Below are positions 10,530 through 18,285 of a stretch of DNA of 64,000 bases, in pieces (position 1 is the stretch's first letter; the number at the start of each line of letters is the position of its first letter). A program made the position numbers and the translations under genes. The stretch comes from Mycolicibacterium brisbanense (lineage in GTDB: Bacteria > Actinomycetota > Actinomycetes > Mycobacteriales > Mycobacteriaceae). The stretch is from contig NZ_BCSX01000044.1 of assembly GCF_001570425.1 (NCBI RefSeq), positions 1 to 64,000 on the forward strand, written 5' to 3'. The notes under the pieces were generated by a model. It was not told the origin of the DNA, searched no databases, and saw only the letters and a program-made list of their open reading frames with translations.

Positions 10530-11045
10530 GTGGTGAAACGTGGGTTCGTAGTAGCCGTCGGGGGCGCGGCGGTCATCATCGCCGGCTTGTCGGGCTGTTC
10601 GTCGAGTGAAAAGAAGTCGGAGTCGGGTGGCTCGTCGGCGACGGCGTCGCAGACCGCCACCGTGTCGGCTCCGGGAGGCAACGTCACGGCCAGCACCGGG
10701 ACGGGCACCGCCAAGGTCACCATCGACGGTAAGGACCATGCGGTCCAGGGTTCGGTGGTGTGCGCGACGGTGGCCAACACCGTGAGCCTCACCATCGGGC
10801 AGGCGCCCACCGGCGTCAGCGCCACTCTCACTCCGGGTGATCCACCGACGGTCACCGCCTTGGCGCTGGGCAACATCGACGGCGTGTCGCTCGGATACAC
10901 GCCCGGCGTGCCCGGCGGCAGCGCCGACGCCACCAAAGACGGAAACACCTACACGATCAAGGGCAACGCCACCGGGATGGACATGGCCAACCCGACGGCC
11001 GGAGCCGTCACCAAGCCGTACGAAGTGGAGATCACCTGCCCCTGA
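10530..11045 (+). CDS. LpqH-like lipoprotein, second copy
   Basis: A 171-residue paralog of the lipoprotein at 8988-9500. The start is one of two adjacent GTG codons (10530 or 10533) behind the AGGAGG-like site at 10518-10524. The signal ends in lipobox AGLSGC. A Ser/Gly/Thr linker and a domain with SVVCATV and a C-terminal ITCP pair of cysteines follow. It is the closer of the two to the classical 19-kDa antigen in its core (KVTIDGKDH). Together with the first copy it brackets the dehalogenase gene. Its exact role in the envelope is unknown. Confidence 0.9.
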   Translation: MVKRGFVVAVGGAAVIIAGLSGCSSSEKKSESGGSSATASQTATVSAPGGNVTASTGTGTAKVTIDGKDHAVQGSVVCATVANTVSLTIGQAPTGVSATLTPGDPPTVTALALGNIDGVSLGYTPGVPGGSADATKDGNTYTIKGNATGMDMANPTAGAVTKPYEVEITCP

Positions 11046-11138
11046 CGACGGCGCACGAGGGTGGGCCCGGGCACTGTGCGGCGTGCCGAGCGGCCCCGGC
11101 TCACCCTCGAATCCGGCGGGATGTGATGTGCTTGGTTC

Positions 11139-11798
11139 ATGGCGGCCAAGCGGATTCTGTGTTTCGGTGACTCACTGACGTGGGGCTGGGTGCCCGTAGC
11201 GGACGGCGCACCCACGCAACGGTTCGCCCGCCACGTCCGCTGGACAGGTGTGCTGGCCGACCGGCTCGGCGCCGACTACGAGGTGATCGAAGAGGGGCTC
11301 AGCGCCCGCACCACCAACCTCGACGACCCGACCGACCCGCGGCTCAACGGCGCCGCCTATCTGCCATCCGCTCTGGCGGCACACCTGCCGCTGGACCTGG
11401 TGCTCATCATGCTGGGCACCAACGACACCAAGGCCTACTTCCGGCGCGAGCCGCTGGATATCGCCCTGGGCATGTCGGTGCTGGCGACGCAGGTGCTGAC
11501 CAGCGCCGGTGGAGTGGGCACGAGCTATCCCGCTCCGCAGGTACTGGTGGTCGCGCCGCCGCCACTGGCGCCCATGCCGCACCCTTGGTTCCAGCTGATC
11601 TTCGAAGGCGGGCAACGCAAGTCGGCCGAGCTCGCGAAGGTCTACGGCGCTCTCGCGTCGTTCATGAAGATCCCGTTCTTCGACGCCGGCTCGGTGATCA
11701 GCACCGACGGGGTCGACGGTATCCACTTCACCGAGGCCAACAACCACGACCTCGGGGCAGCCCTGGCCGAACAGGTGCGCGCGCTGGTGCCGGCATGA
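11139..11798 (+). CDS. SGNH acyltransferase/arylesterase, MsAcT ortholog
   Basis: A 219-residue SGNH hydrolase that matches, almost residue for residue from memory, the M. smegmatis acyltransferase MsAcT. That octameric enzyme transfers acyl groups from esters to alcohols even in water and also makes peracids. The block I motif CFGDSLTWGW places the catalytic Ser at residue 12. Block III is LGTNDTKAYF, and the DGIHFTEAN segment near the end supplies Asp and His. There is no signal peptide. Its stop overlaps the ATG of the penicillin-binding protein gene (ATGA), so the two are translationally coupled. The physiological substrate is unknown; the coupling invites a role in cell-wall acylation, which is inference only. 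Confidence 0.95.
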   Translation: MAAKRILCFGDSLTWGWVPVADGAPTQRFARHVRWTGVLADRLGADYEVIEEGLSARTTNLDDPTDPRLNGAAYLPSALAAHLPLDLVLIMLGTNDTKAYFRREPLDIALGMSVLATQVLTSAGGVGTSYPAPQVLVVAPPPLAPMPHPWFQLIFEGGQRKSAELAKVYGALASFMKIPFFDAGSVISTDGVDGIHFTEANNHDLGAALAEQVRALVPA

Positions 11799-13576
11799 GC
11801 AGACGCACCCTCGGCCTGCTCACGGTGCTCGCGCTGCTGCTGGGGATCGTCAGTTGCTCGTCGGCACCCAAGCCCGCCGACGTCTTCGCCTCGTTCGCAG
11901 ATGCTCTGCAGCGCAAGGACGCGCACGCCGCCGCCGAACAGACCAGTGACCCGGCCACCGCGGAGAAGACCATCGCCGCGATGTTCAACGGCATGGGCGA
12001 TCAGGCCAAGCTGACCGTCGGCTCGTCGCCCACCGACGGCCAGGAGAACGGTTTCACCCTGAAGTACCAGTGGTCCTGGGGCGAGGGGCACGACTTCGCC
12101 TACGACACCACGGGATCGGCGGCCAAGTCGGGCGACAACTGGCGCGTCACGTGGTCCCCCACCTTGCTGCACCGGGATTTGAAGGACGGCCTGAATTTTC
12201 AGTACAGCCAGGACAGCGAGTTGCAGACGCCCGTGCTCGACCGCACCGGTCAGCCGTTGATGAGCTGGCAGACGGTCGGGGTCATCAACCTGGAACGCAC
12301 CCATCCGGAATCCGCAGCGGCCCTGGCGGGGCTGCTCAACCAGTTCGACCCCACCACCACACCGGATTCCATTGCCGCACAACTCAACGGCACTCAAGAT
12401 GACCGCGTCACCGTGATCAAGTTGCGCGAAGACGATCTCGCCAAGGTCCGCGATCAGCTCACCCCGATCCCCGGCGTCACCGTCGTCGAACAGGGCCAGT
12501 TGCTCACGGCCAACCGGGAACTGGACTCCCCGGCGATCGGCGGCCTTGAGCAGATCTGGCGCGACCGCATCACCCGGTCCGCCGGGTGGTCGGTCTATCT
12601 CGTCGACGCCAAAAATGCTCCGTCGCAACGGTTGATCTCCACACCACCGGCGCCGACCGACCCGGTGAAGACCTCGCTGGACATGCGGCTGCAGTTGCTC
12701 GCCCAGCATGCCGTCGCGCGCGAATCCCGCCCCGCCGTGCTGATCGCCCTGTCGAGTTCGACGGGCGGCATCCTGGCCGCGGCGCAGAACGCAGCCGCCG
12801 CTCCGCAAGGGGCGATCGTGTTTTCCGGGCTCTACCCGCCGGGTTCGACATTCAAGACGATCACCACCGCCGCCGCGCTCAAAGCCGATCTCGTGACACC
12901 GCAGACCCCGGTCGCCTGTCCGGGACAGGTGACCATCGAGAACCGGACCATCCCCAACGAGGACAACTTCGATCTGGGGACGGTTCCACTGAGCACGGCG
13001 TTCGCGCATTCTTGCAATACGAGCATGGCGGCGCTGGCCGACAAGTTGCCCGCCGACGCCCTGACCAACACCGCACGCGATTTCGGCATCGGTGTGGACT
13101 TCACGGTGCCCGGCCTCACCACGGTCACCGGCAAGGTGCCCAACGCCGACTCCGCCGCGCAGCGCGTCGAGAACGGCATCGGGCAGGGCACCGTGACGGT
13201 CAGCCCGTTCGGGCTCGCGGTCGCCGAGGCCAGCCTGGCACATGGTTCGACGATCGTGCCGACCCTGGTCGACGGCGAGAAGACCACCGCCGACAAGCCG
13301 TCGGTTCCATTGTCGCCCAACGTGGTTGACGCACTTCGCGCGATGATGCGCCAGACGGTGACCGAGGGCACCGCCGCCGAGCTCCGCGACATCCCCGACC
13401 TCGGCGGCAAGACCGGTACGGCCGAGTTCGGCGACAACACCCACTCGCACGGTTGGTTCGCCGGGATCGTCGGCGATATCGCATTCGCGACGCTGATCGT
13501 CGGTGGCGATTCGTCGGCTCCGGCCGTCGCACTAACCGGAGAATTTCTCCGCCCGGCCCTGGCCAATACCGGCTAG
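11795..13576 (+). CDS. Lipoprotein class B penicillin-binding protein
   Basis: A 593-residue transpeptidase with a lipobox (GIVSC) near residue 22 and an NTF2-like MecA N-terminal domain at about 25-140. A dimerisation region and a penicillin-binding domain from about 320 follow. The active-site motifs are all present: STFK with Ser 351 and Lys 354, SCN at 406-408 and KTG at 539. Family resemblance is to mycobacterial PBP-lipo (Rv2864c type), which cross-links peptidoglycan outside the membrane. It is coupled by a 4-nt overlap to the acyltransferase gene upstream, an unusual partner for a PBP. A second PBP of class A is encoded at 53669-56110. Confidence 0.92.
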   Translation: MSRRTLGLLTVLALLLGIVSCSSAPKPADVFASFADALQRKDAHAAAEQTSDPATAEKTIAAMFNGMGDQAKLTVGSSPTDGQENGFTLKYQWSWGEGHDFAYDTTGSAAKSGDNWRVTWSPTLLHRDLKDGLNFQYSQDSELQTPVLDRTGQPLMSWQTVGVINLERTHPESAAALAGLLNQFDPTTTPDSIAAQLNGTQDDRVTVIKLREDDLAKVRDQLTPIPGVTVVEQGQLLTANRELDSPAIGGLEQIWRDRITRSAGWSVYLVDAKNAPSQRLISTPPAPTDPVKTSLDMRLQLLAQHAVARESRPAVLIALSSSTGGILAAAQNAAAAPQGAIVFSGLYPPGSTFKTITTAAALKADLVTPQTPVACPGQVTIENRTIPNEDNFDLGTVPLSTAFAHSCNTSMAALADKLPADALTNTARDFGIGVDFTVPGLTTVTGKVPNADSAAQRVENGIGQGTVTVSPFGLAVAEASLAHGSTIVPTLVDGEKTTADKPSVPLSPNVVDALRAMMRQTVTEGTAAELRDIPDLGGKTGTAEFGDNTHSHGWFAGIVGDIAFATLIVGGDSSAPAVALTGEFLRPALANTG

Positions 13577-13703
13577 CACTACCGCGGGAATGGCGGTATT
13601 CGGCACCCCGGGTTGGGTGTCAGCAGCGACGACATCGACGTGCTGGAAAGACAGGATTTAGTCATCGCCAACAACGGCGAACCCCAGCACTCAGGAGAGC
13701 ATC

Positions 13704-13937
13704 ATGAAGAACCCGATGAAGTTCGCCGCCACCGCCCTGGCCGCCGCTGCGATCGGCGGAACACTGGCCCTGGCTCCCATCGCCGCTGCCGACACCCAGA
13801 CCACCAACACCGCCACGGGCGCCAGCCCGCTGGTGCCCAACGGCACCGAGCCCAGCATCCCCTACCGCTTGGGGTACATCGACTCCAACCACGACGAGGC
13901 CAACACCACCTCGAACAACGTGGATCTGCCGTTCTGA
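13704..13937 (+). CDS. Small secreted protein, unknown
   Basis: A 77-residue protein behind a clear ribosome site (AGGAGAG, 7 nt before the ATG). A signal peptide of about 31 residues ends in APIAAAD, with probable cleavage after AAA. The 46-residue mature part is rich in Asn, Thr and Asp and ends in VDLPF. It has no cysteine and no motif I recognise. It stands alone, after the PBP gene and convergent with the dehydratase operon (7-nt gap). Its good signal and ribosome site support a real gene. Confidence 0.72.
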   Translation: MKNPMKFAATALAAAAIGGTLALAPIAAADTQTTNTATGASPLVPNGTEPSIPYRLGYIDSNHDEANTTSNNVDLPF

Positions 13938-13944
13938 GATGTGG

Positions 13945-15651
13945 TCAGCTTCGCGACGCGGTGGCGTAAAGGTGCACCAGACCTGACGCCACCGCGAAAC
14001 GCGGACCGTGTACTCCGTCGATGTTGGCCCGGCCCACCACCACCGGGACCGTCCGCAGGGATTCACCCACGGTCCGCAACAATTCGTCGTCGAGTGCGCC
14101 GCCGCCGGCCAAAACCAGTGCCGTCGGCGGTTTTTCGAATGCACCGAGGCAACGTGCGATGTTTGCGGCGACGGTCTCCTGTTTGATCGCCAGACGTAGG
14201 CTGCGCCACTCCTCGGCCGCCAGCTTGTTCGAGAACGGGACCAGACCGGCACTGCCCCGGGTGCACAACCGCCCGATGGCATCGGCGGGAGCCGGGTGGT
14301 CGAGGAACACCCGTCGGCCGTCTTCTTCGTGTGCGACGTGCGGCCCCTCCACACGCAGGGCCGGCGTCCGCTTCACGCGCTCGGCCAGGGCCCGCGGAAT
14401 GTTGAGCATCCGGGCCACGGCGACGGTGATGGTCTCCCCCGCGCCCGCCGCGGTCACCGTCCGGTCGACGCCGACCAGGTCGATGGTGCCGCCGCCGATA
14501 TCGCACACCACCGAGTTCGGCGGCAGCCCGGGCGTCGTACGGGCCCCGCGCGCCGCGGCTTCCGGCTCGCTCGCGATGGTGTACGCCGGGCGCCCCGTCA
14601 ACTCCTGCAGGGTGGCTGCCGCGTCGGCGACGTGATCGGCGGCCAGCAGCGCCACGACCGTCCCACGGGCGTCGGCGACCCCGCGGCGCAGCCACGCACC
14701 GTTGTCCAACGCCGAAAGATCGGTGAAAAAGGCATCGTCGACGGTGATTTCGTGGTCGGCGGTGGGGATCGAGCGCAGCCGGATCCGCAGCGGATCCCCC
14801 GGCGGGTCGCGCCGCAGGATGCTGTGGGCCTGCGCGGGCGAGTAGCGGACCGGCCTGCCGTCGACGGTGAATTCGACGTAGTCGTCGTCGTCGACGGCGG
14901 GCGGCTCGGGCGGCGCGGTGCGCGGGGTGACCGCGATGGCGGGCGCATCGGCGAGTTCGCGCGTGAATTCGGCGATGTCGGGCAGTTGCTCATGGTCGAG
15001 TTCCAAGGCGGCGCACAGTGCGATCGGATCGGCAAGCGCCCGGTAGGCCCGCCCCTCCGGCACCACCTCCACGGCGACCAGCGCTCCTGGCGCCAGCCCG
15101 GCCACGTCGACCTCGTCGACCACCGGGATGTCGATCGGGATGCGGTTGCCGATCAGCACCGCATCGTCTTGCGCGGCGATCACGCCGGTCACCGACCATC
15201 CGGCCGTGAGCGCCGCGCGGATCGCCGCGGCAGCGACTTCGAAATCGGTGTCACCGTCGACGGACACGATGATCTGACCCGCCGCGACAGGGCCGGACAA
15301 CGCGGCCAGCGGGACATGGCGGCCGACGGCGAATCCGCTGCCGGCCGGCGTGCTGGCGTCCGGCTTGCGCAGGCTGCGCACAGGCGAACGTGGCGACGAC
15401 GCGGGCGGCAGCGGCGCGGTGTCGGTGTCCACCGGGCGGATCGCCGACAGCACGAGGACCTCCGCACCCGCTCCCGCGTCGACCTCGATCCGGTGCAGCA
15501 GGGCCGCCGCCCCGTCGAGCGAATCCCGAGACCCCTTGCGGCCCCGGGTCGGTGCCTGCCCATGTCCGACGGGCGTCACGGCGCCGTCCTCGACGCGGGC
15601 CAACACGATCTCGGTGGTGTGGTTGCCGACATCGATACCCGCGACGATCAC
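13945..15651 (-). CDS. Diol/glycerol dehydratase reactivase, large subunit
   Basis: A 568-residue protein of the DdrA/GdrA family. These chaperone-like ATPases release damaged cobalamin from B12-dependent diol dehydratase. The actin/Hsp70-type nucleotide-binding signatures are visible at the N-terminus (GIDVGNHTTEIVLA) and in the middle (VCDIGGGTIDLVG). It is the last gene of a three-gene operon and overlaps the small-subunit gene by 4 nt. The usual small reactivase subunit (DdrB/GdrB) is not encoded next to it or anywhere in this window, so the enzyme must work alone or find a partner encoded elsewhere. Confidence 0.93.
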   Translation of the reverse strand: MIVAGIDVGNHTTEIVLARVEDGAVTPVGHGQAPTRGRKGSRDSLDGAAALLHRIEVDAGAGAEVLVLSAIRPVDTDTAPLPPASSPRSPVRSLRKPDASTPAGSGFAVGRHVPLAALSGPVAAGQIIVSVDGDTDFEVAAAAIRAALTAGWSVTGVIAAQDDAVLIGNRIPIDIPVVDEVDVAGLAPGALVAVEVVPEGRAYRALADPIALCAALELDHEQLPDIAEFTRELADAPAIAVTPRTAPPEPPAVDDDDYVEFTVDGRPVRYSPAQAHSILRRDPPGDPLRIRLRSIPTADHEITVDDAFFTDLSALDNGAWLRRGVADARGTVVALLAADHVADAAATLQELTGRPAYTIASEPEAAARGARTTPGLPPNSVVCDIGGGTIDLVGVDRTVTAAGAGETITVAVARMLNIPRALAERVKRTPALRVEGPHVAHEEDGRRVFLDHPAPADAIGRLCTRGSAGLVPFSNKLAAEEWRSLRLAIKQETVAANIARCLGAFEKPPTALVLAGGGALDDELLRTVGESLRTVPVVVGRANIDGVHGPRFAVASGLVHLYATASRS

Positions 15652-15980
15652 CGCAGCAGACCCCTGCGGGCGTAGACCACGGCGGCCTGCCGCACCAGTT
15701 CGGCGCAGCGCGCCGCGCCGCGTGCGGCGAGTGAGGCCTGCAGGGCGTCGAGTTCGGCTGCGGTGGAGCGATATGGCCGCAGCGCCTCGTACAGCCCCAT
15801 CACGTCCTCGTCGTCGATGGTGGCCAATTCGGCTGCGCGCCGGAAGTTCTCGGCGAGCTGGGGGTTGCCGTCCCGCTCGGCGACTGCGGCCTGATGGTCC
15901 AGCACAGCCGGGTCCATCCGCAGATCGGACGGCTCCAGCTTGCCGTCGACGGCAGCGGCGACGGTGAACTTCTCGCTCAT
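15648..15980 (-). CDS. Diol/glycerol dehydratase, small subunit
   Basis: A 110-residue small (gamma) subunit of the adenosylcobalamin-dependent dehydratase. Family members are usually 140-175 residues, so this copy is short; the N-terminal extension that affects solubility in enteric enzymes is missing. It overlaps its neighbours by 4 nt on both sides, which implies translational coupling and fixed stoichiometry. The family assignment rests mainly on position and on helical segments such as LRPYRSTAAELDAL. Confidence 0.85.
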   Translation of the reverse strand: MSEKFTVAAAVDGKLEPSDLRMDPAVLDHQAAVAERDGNPQLAENFRRAAELATIDDEDVMGLYEALRPYRSTAAELDALQASLAARGAARCAELVRQAAVVYARRGLLR

Positions 15981-18238
15981 GCTCGCGTCACCTCAACCGT
16001 CACGGGGCCCTGGCCCGGTTCACTGGCCTCACGCTCCAATGCGACGAGCGCCACCGCGCGCGCGTGGTAGCGCGCCGATATGGACTCGTCGGTGCCGCCG
16101 GTGAGGATGGGGATGGGTGCCATGCCTTTCGCGTGCCGGGCCGCGTTGCGGCCGAGCTCCCGGTAATTGCGGGCGGTCAACAGCGGGGCGACGCTGAACA
16201 GCTCCAGGTTGGCCAGCGGCGCCAGATCACGACGGTGAATCAGCGCAGTCCCCTTGCCCTGCAAGCCGATTCCGATGCCCGACCCGGACAGTTTCGCGGC
16301 GGTCAACCCGATCAACCCGACATCGATGGTCGAGCGCACGCGAACGAACCGTGGCACGCACCCTTCTTCCTCAAGCCCTGCGGAGATCTGCCGGATCACC
16401 TCGCCGATGGTCAGCCCGCACAGCGTCAGCCAGACGCTGCGGCCCAGCGCCGGGGACAGGCCGATGCACACCTCACGCGGGTCTCGGCCTTGGCGTGCCG
16501 GTTCGATGTCGGTGACGATGATGTGACCGGCGTGTTCGGCCTGATCGGCGGTCAACTCTGCGGCGCTGCGTTGCTGGCGGATGTCGTCGATCTCGGCACG
16601 GCGCTCCTCGCTCAGGGTGTACCCGGTGCCCGGGCCCGCGTAGTCGTTGGGGTCGGTGATCTTCGAGAGCACCCGGAACTGGTCGTCGAAGATCGCCGAG
16701 GTCTGTAACTGGTCGCCCCGCAGGCGTTCTCGCGTCAGACGCATGATGGCCTCGGCTTCTTCGCCGAAACCGGTCCGGTGCAGCGAAGCAACCACGTCGA
16801 ACACCGTGAGTTGCTTGGCTTCGATGGCGGCTGCTGCCTCGGCGACGGCCTTCGGGTCCCCGGGCGGCAGGTCGCGGGATCCGTTGGCGGCCACCACCTC
16901 GTCGATGTGGCTGTCGTCGAAGTCGGCCAGCCCGAGATCGCGGTACACCGCCTGCACGGCCCGCGCCGCGCGGCGTCGCACCCGGGCCAGATGCTCGGCG
17001 GGCACCGTCCGCAGACCGCCGTCGGCACCCCAGTCGCGTTGCAGGACAAGGAAATCGTCCATGTCGTCGGAGTTGAAGTTGGACAGCGCGAACGCGTTGT
17101 CGTAGCGCGGGATGGAGCCGAAGCCGGAGAAGATGAAGTCTGCCCCGGCCAGCAGCACCGGCAGGGTGTGGGCGCTGCGGCGGATGTCGGACTCGGAGAT
17201 CAGGTTGTCGTTGCCCGCACACGATTCCAGGTCGCGCATCATCACCATGAGGTTCTCGGCGAGCAACTCCTTCATACCTTCGGGCACCGAGGCCACCACC
17301 CCGACCCCGTCGATACCGCCGTTCTGCACCCCTTGGGAGCCCAGCGCGCGGGCCAGCGACACGCATCGCGATTCCAGATACAGGATCGAGCACTTCTCCG
17401 CGGCCCCCATGAGCACCTCGGCGCCGCCGCCGCTGGTCACCCGCATCTTCAACCCGCGCGACGCGTAGGCACTCGTGAGGATCGCCTTGGAGAACGGGGT
17501 GTCGTCGCCGTCGACGAACACCTGCTCGGTGCCATAGATGGAGATGGTCTCGGCGTAGCTGGTCAGGCCGCGCAGGCCCAGCCGGAGCTCCAGCGCTTCC
17601 TCGATGGAGCACTGGGCCATCGCTCCGGGTGTCCCCACCTGCGAACCGATCAGCAGCGCAACGGCATTCGACGGCGCGTCGCCGAGCACGGGAACCGTCG
17701 TCTCGACCTCGCGGAAACCGTAGGCCACCGCGCTGGCCGCATCGGCGGCGATCAGCAGCGGGTCGTCGAGTTGATTGGTCACGTGCGCCTGGTTGCTCGG
17801 CGTGCGGCGAGCGCGCATCTTGGCCATCGCCATCTGCATCTCGACGGGCGTCATCACCGCGATCACCCGCGCCAGCTTGGCCGGGGTGGTGCCGCCGATC
17901 AGCCGGACCACCTCCGCACGCGGCACTCCGGGGTCGACGGCCATGCGCGCGAGCGCGACGTCGGGACACGCCATCGCCTCGGCGGCCACGTCGAGATCCA
18001 GGCCGTAGCGGGCGATGAACTCGTCGATGACGTCGAAGTCGGCGGCGGACTTCCCGTCCAACTCGACGACCTCGCCGTCACGCACCACCAGCGACGGCTC
18101 CGGATCGTTGGGGCTGCGCATCGCGGCCAGGCCCAGACCCGGGTTGGCGACGCTGAAACCGTCGAGGTTGACCGGTTTCGCGTCGAGAACCCGCATCCGG
18201 CCCAGGGTCACACCATCGCCATCCGTCACGGAAACCAT
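15977..18238 (-). CDS. B12-dependent diol/glycerol dehydratase, fused large and medium subunits
   Basis: A 753-residue fusion. Residues 1 to about 550 match the catalytic alpha subunit (PduC/DhaB type); residues from about 570 match the medium beta subunit (PduD type, GRDPREVCIGLSPA onward). It would convert glycerol or 1,2-diols to aldehydes by a radical mechanism with adenosylcobalamin. Segments carrying known active-site residues are visible: SNQAHVTN (His), FREVETTVP (Glu), SQGVQNGG (Gln) and SGFGSIPRYDNAF (Ser). There are no microcompartment shell genes and no downstream aldehyde or propanediol dehydrogenase genes nearby. The operon starts behind a 20-bp palindrome. Confidence 0.95.
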   Translation of the reverse strand: MVSVTDGDGVTLGRMRVLDAKPVNLDGFSVANPGLGLAAMRSPNDPEPSLVVRDGEVVELDGKSAADFDVIDEFIARYGLDLDVAAEAMACPDVALARMAVDPGVPRAEVVRLIGGTTPAKLARVIAVMTPVEMQMAMAKMRARRTPSNQAHVTNQLDDPLLIAADAASAVAYGFREVETTVPVLGDAPSNAVALLIGSQVGTPGAMAQCSIEEALELRLGLRGLTSYAETISIYGTEQVFVDGDDTPFSKAILTSAYASRGLKMRVTSGGGAEVLMGAAEKCSILYLESRCVSLARALGSQGVQNGGIDGVGVVASVPEGMKELLAENLMVMMRDLESCAGNDNLISESDIRRSAHTLPVLLAGADFIFSGFGSIPRYDNAFALSNFNSDDMDDFLVLQRDWGADGGLRTVPAEHLARVRRRAARAVQAVYRDLGLADFDDSHIDEVVAANGSRDLPPGDPKAVAEAAAAIEAKQLTVFDVVASLHRTGFGEEAEAIMRLTRERLRGDQLQTSAIFDDQFRVLSKITDPNDYAGPGTGYTLSEERRAEIDDIRQQRSAAELTADQAEHAGHIIVTDIEPARQGRDPREVCIGLSPALGRSVWLTLCGLTIGEVIRQISAGLEEEGCVPRFVRVRSTIDVGLIGLTAAKLSGSGIGIGLQGKGTALIHRRDLAPLANLELFSVAPLLTARNYRELGRNAARHAKGMAPIPILTGGTDESISARYHARAVALVALEREASEPGQGPVTVEVTRA

Positions 18239-18253
18239 TTTGCGTGAACGGCA

Positions 18254-18273
18254 GTATTTGGTCTACCCAATAC
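18254..18273. promoter_or_regulatory. FadR/GntR-like palindrome upstream of dehydratase operon
   Basis: The 20-bp sequence GTATTTGGTCTACCCAATAC is an inverted repeat broken by one mismatched pair and a 2-nt centre. Its core TTGGTCTACCCAA fits the TGGTnnnACCA pattern known for FadR-subfamily GntR regulators. It lies 16-35 nt upstream of the dehydratase start, where a repressor would block transcription. No FadR-type gene is in the window, so the regulator would act from elsewhere. Confidence 0.6.
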
Positions 18274-18285
18274 GCGTTTTTGGTG

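Noticed and set aside
11642-13450. A 602-codon open frame antisense to the lipoprotein PBP
   Set aside because: Same GC effect; all three penicillin-binding motifs are on the plus strand.
13945-18238. Bacterial microcompartment locus
   Set aside because: No shell proteins or encapsulation-type genes surround the dehydratase; the operon ends with the reactivase.
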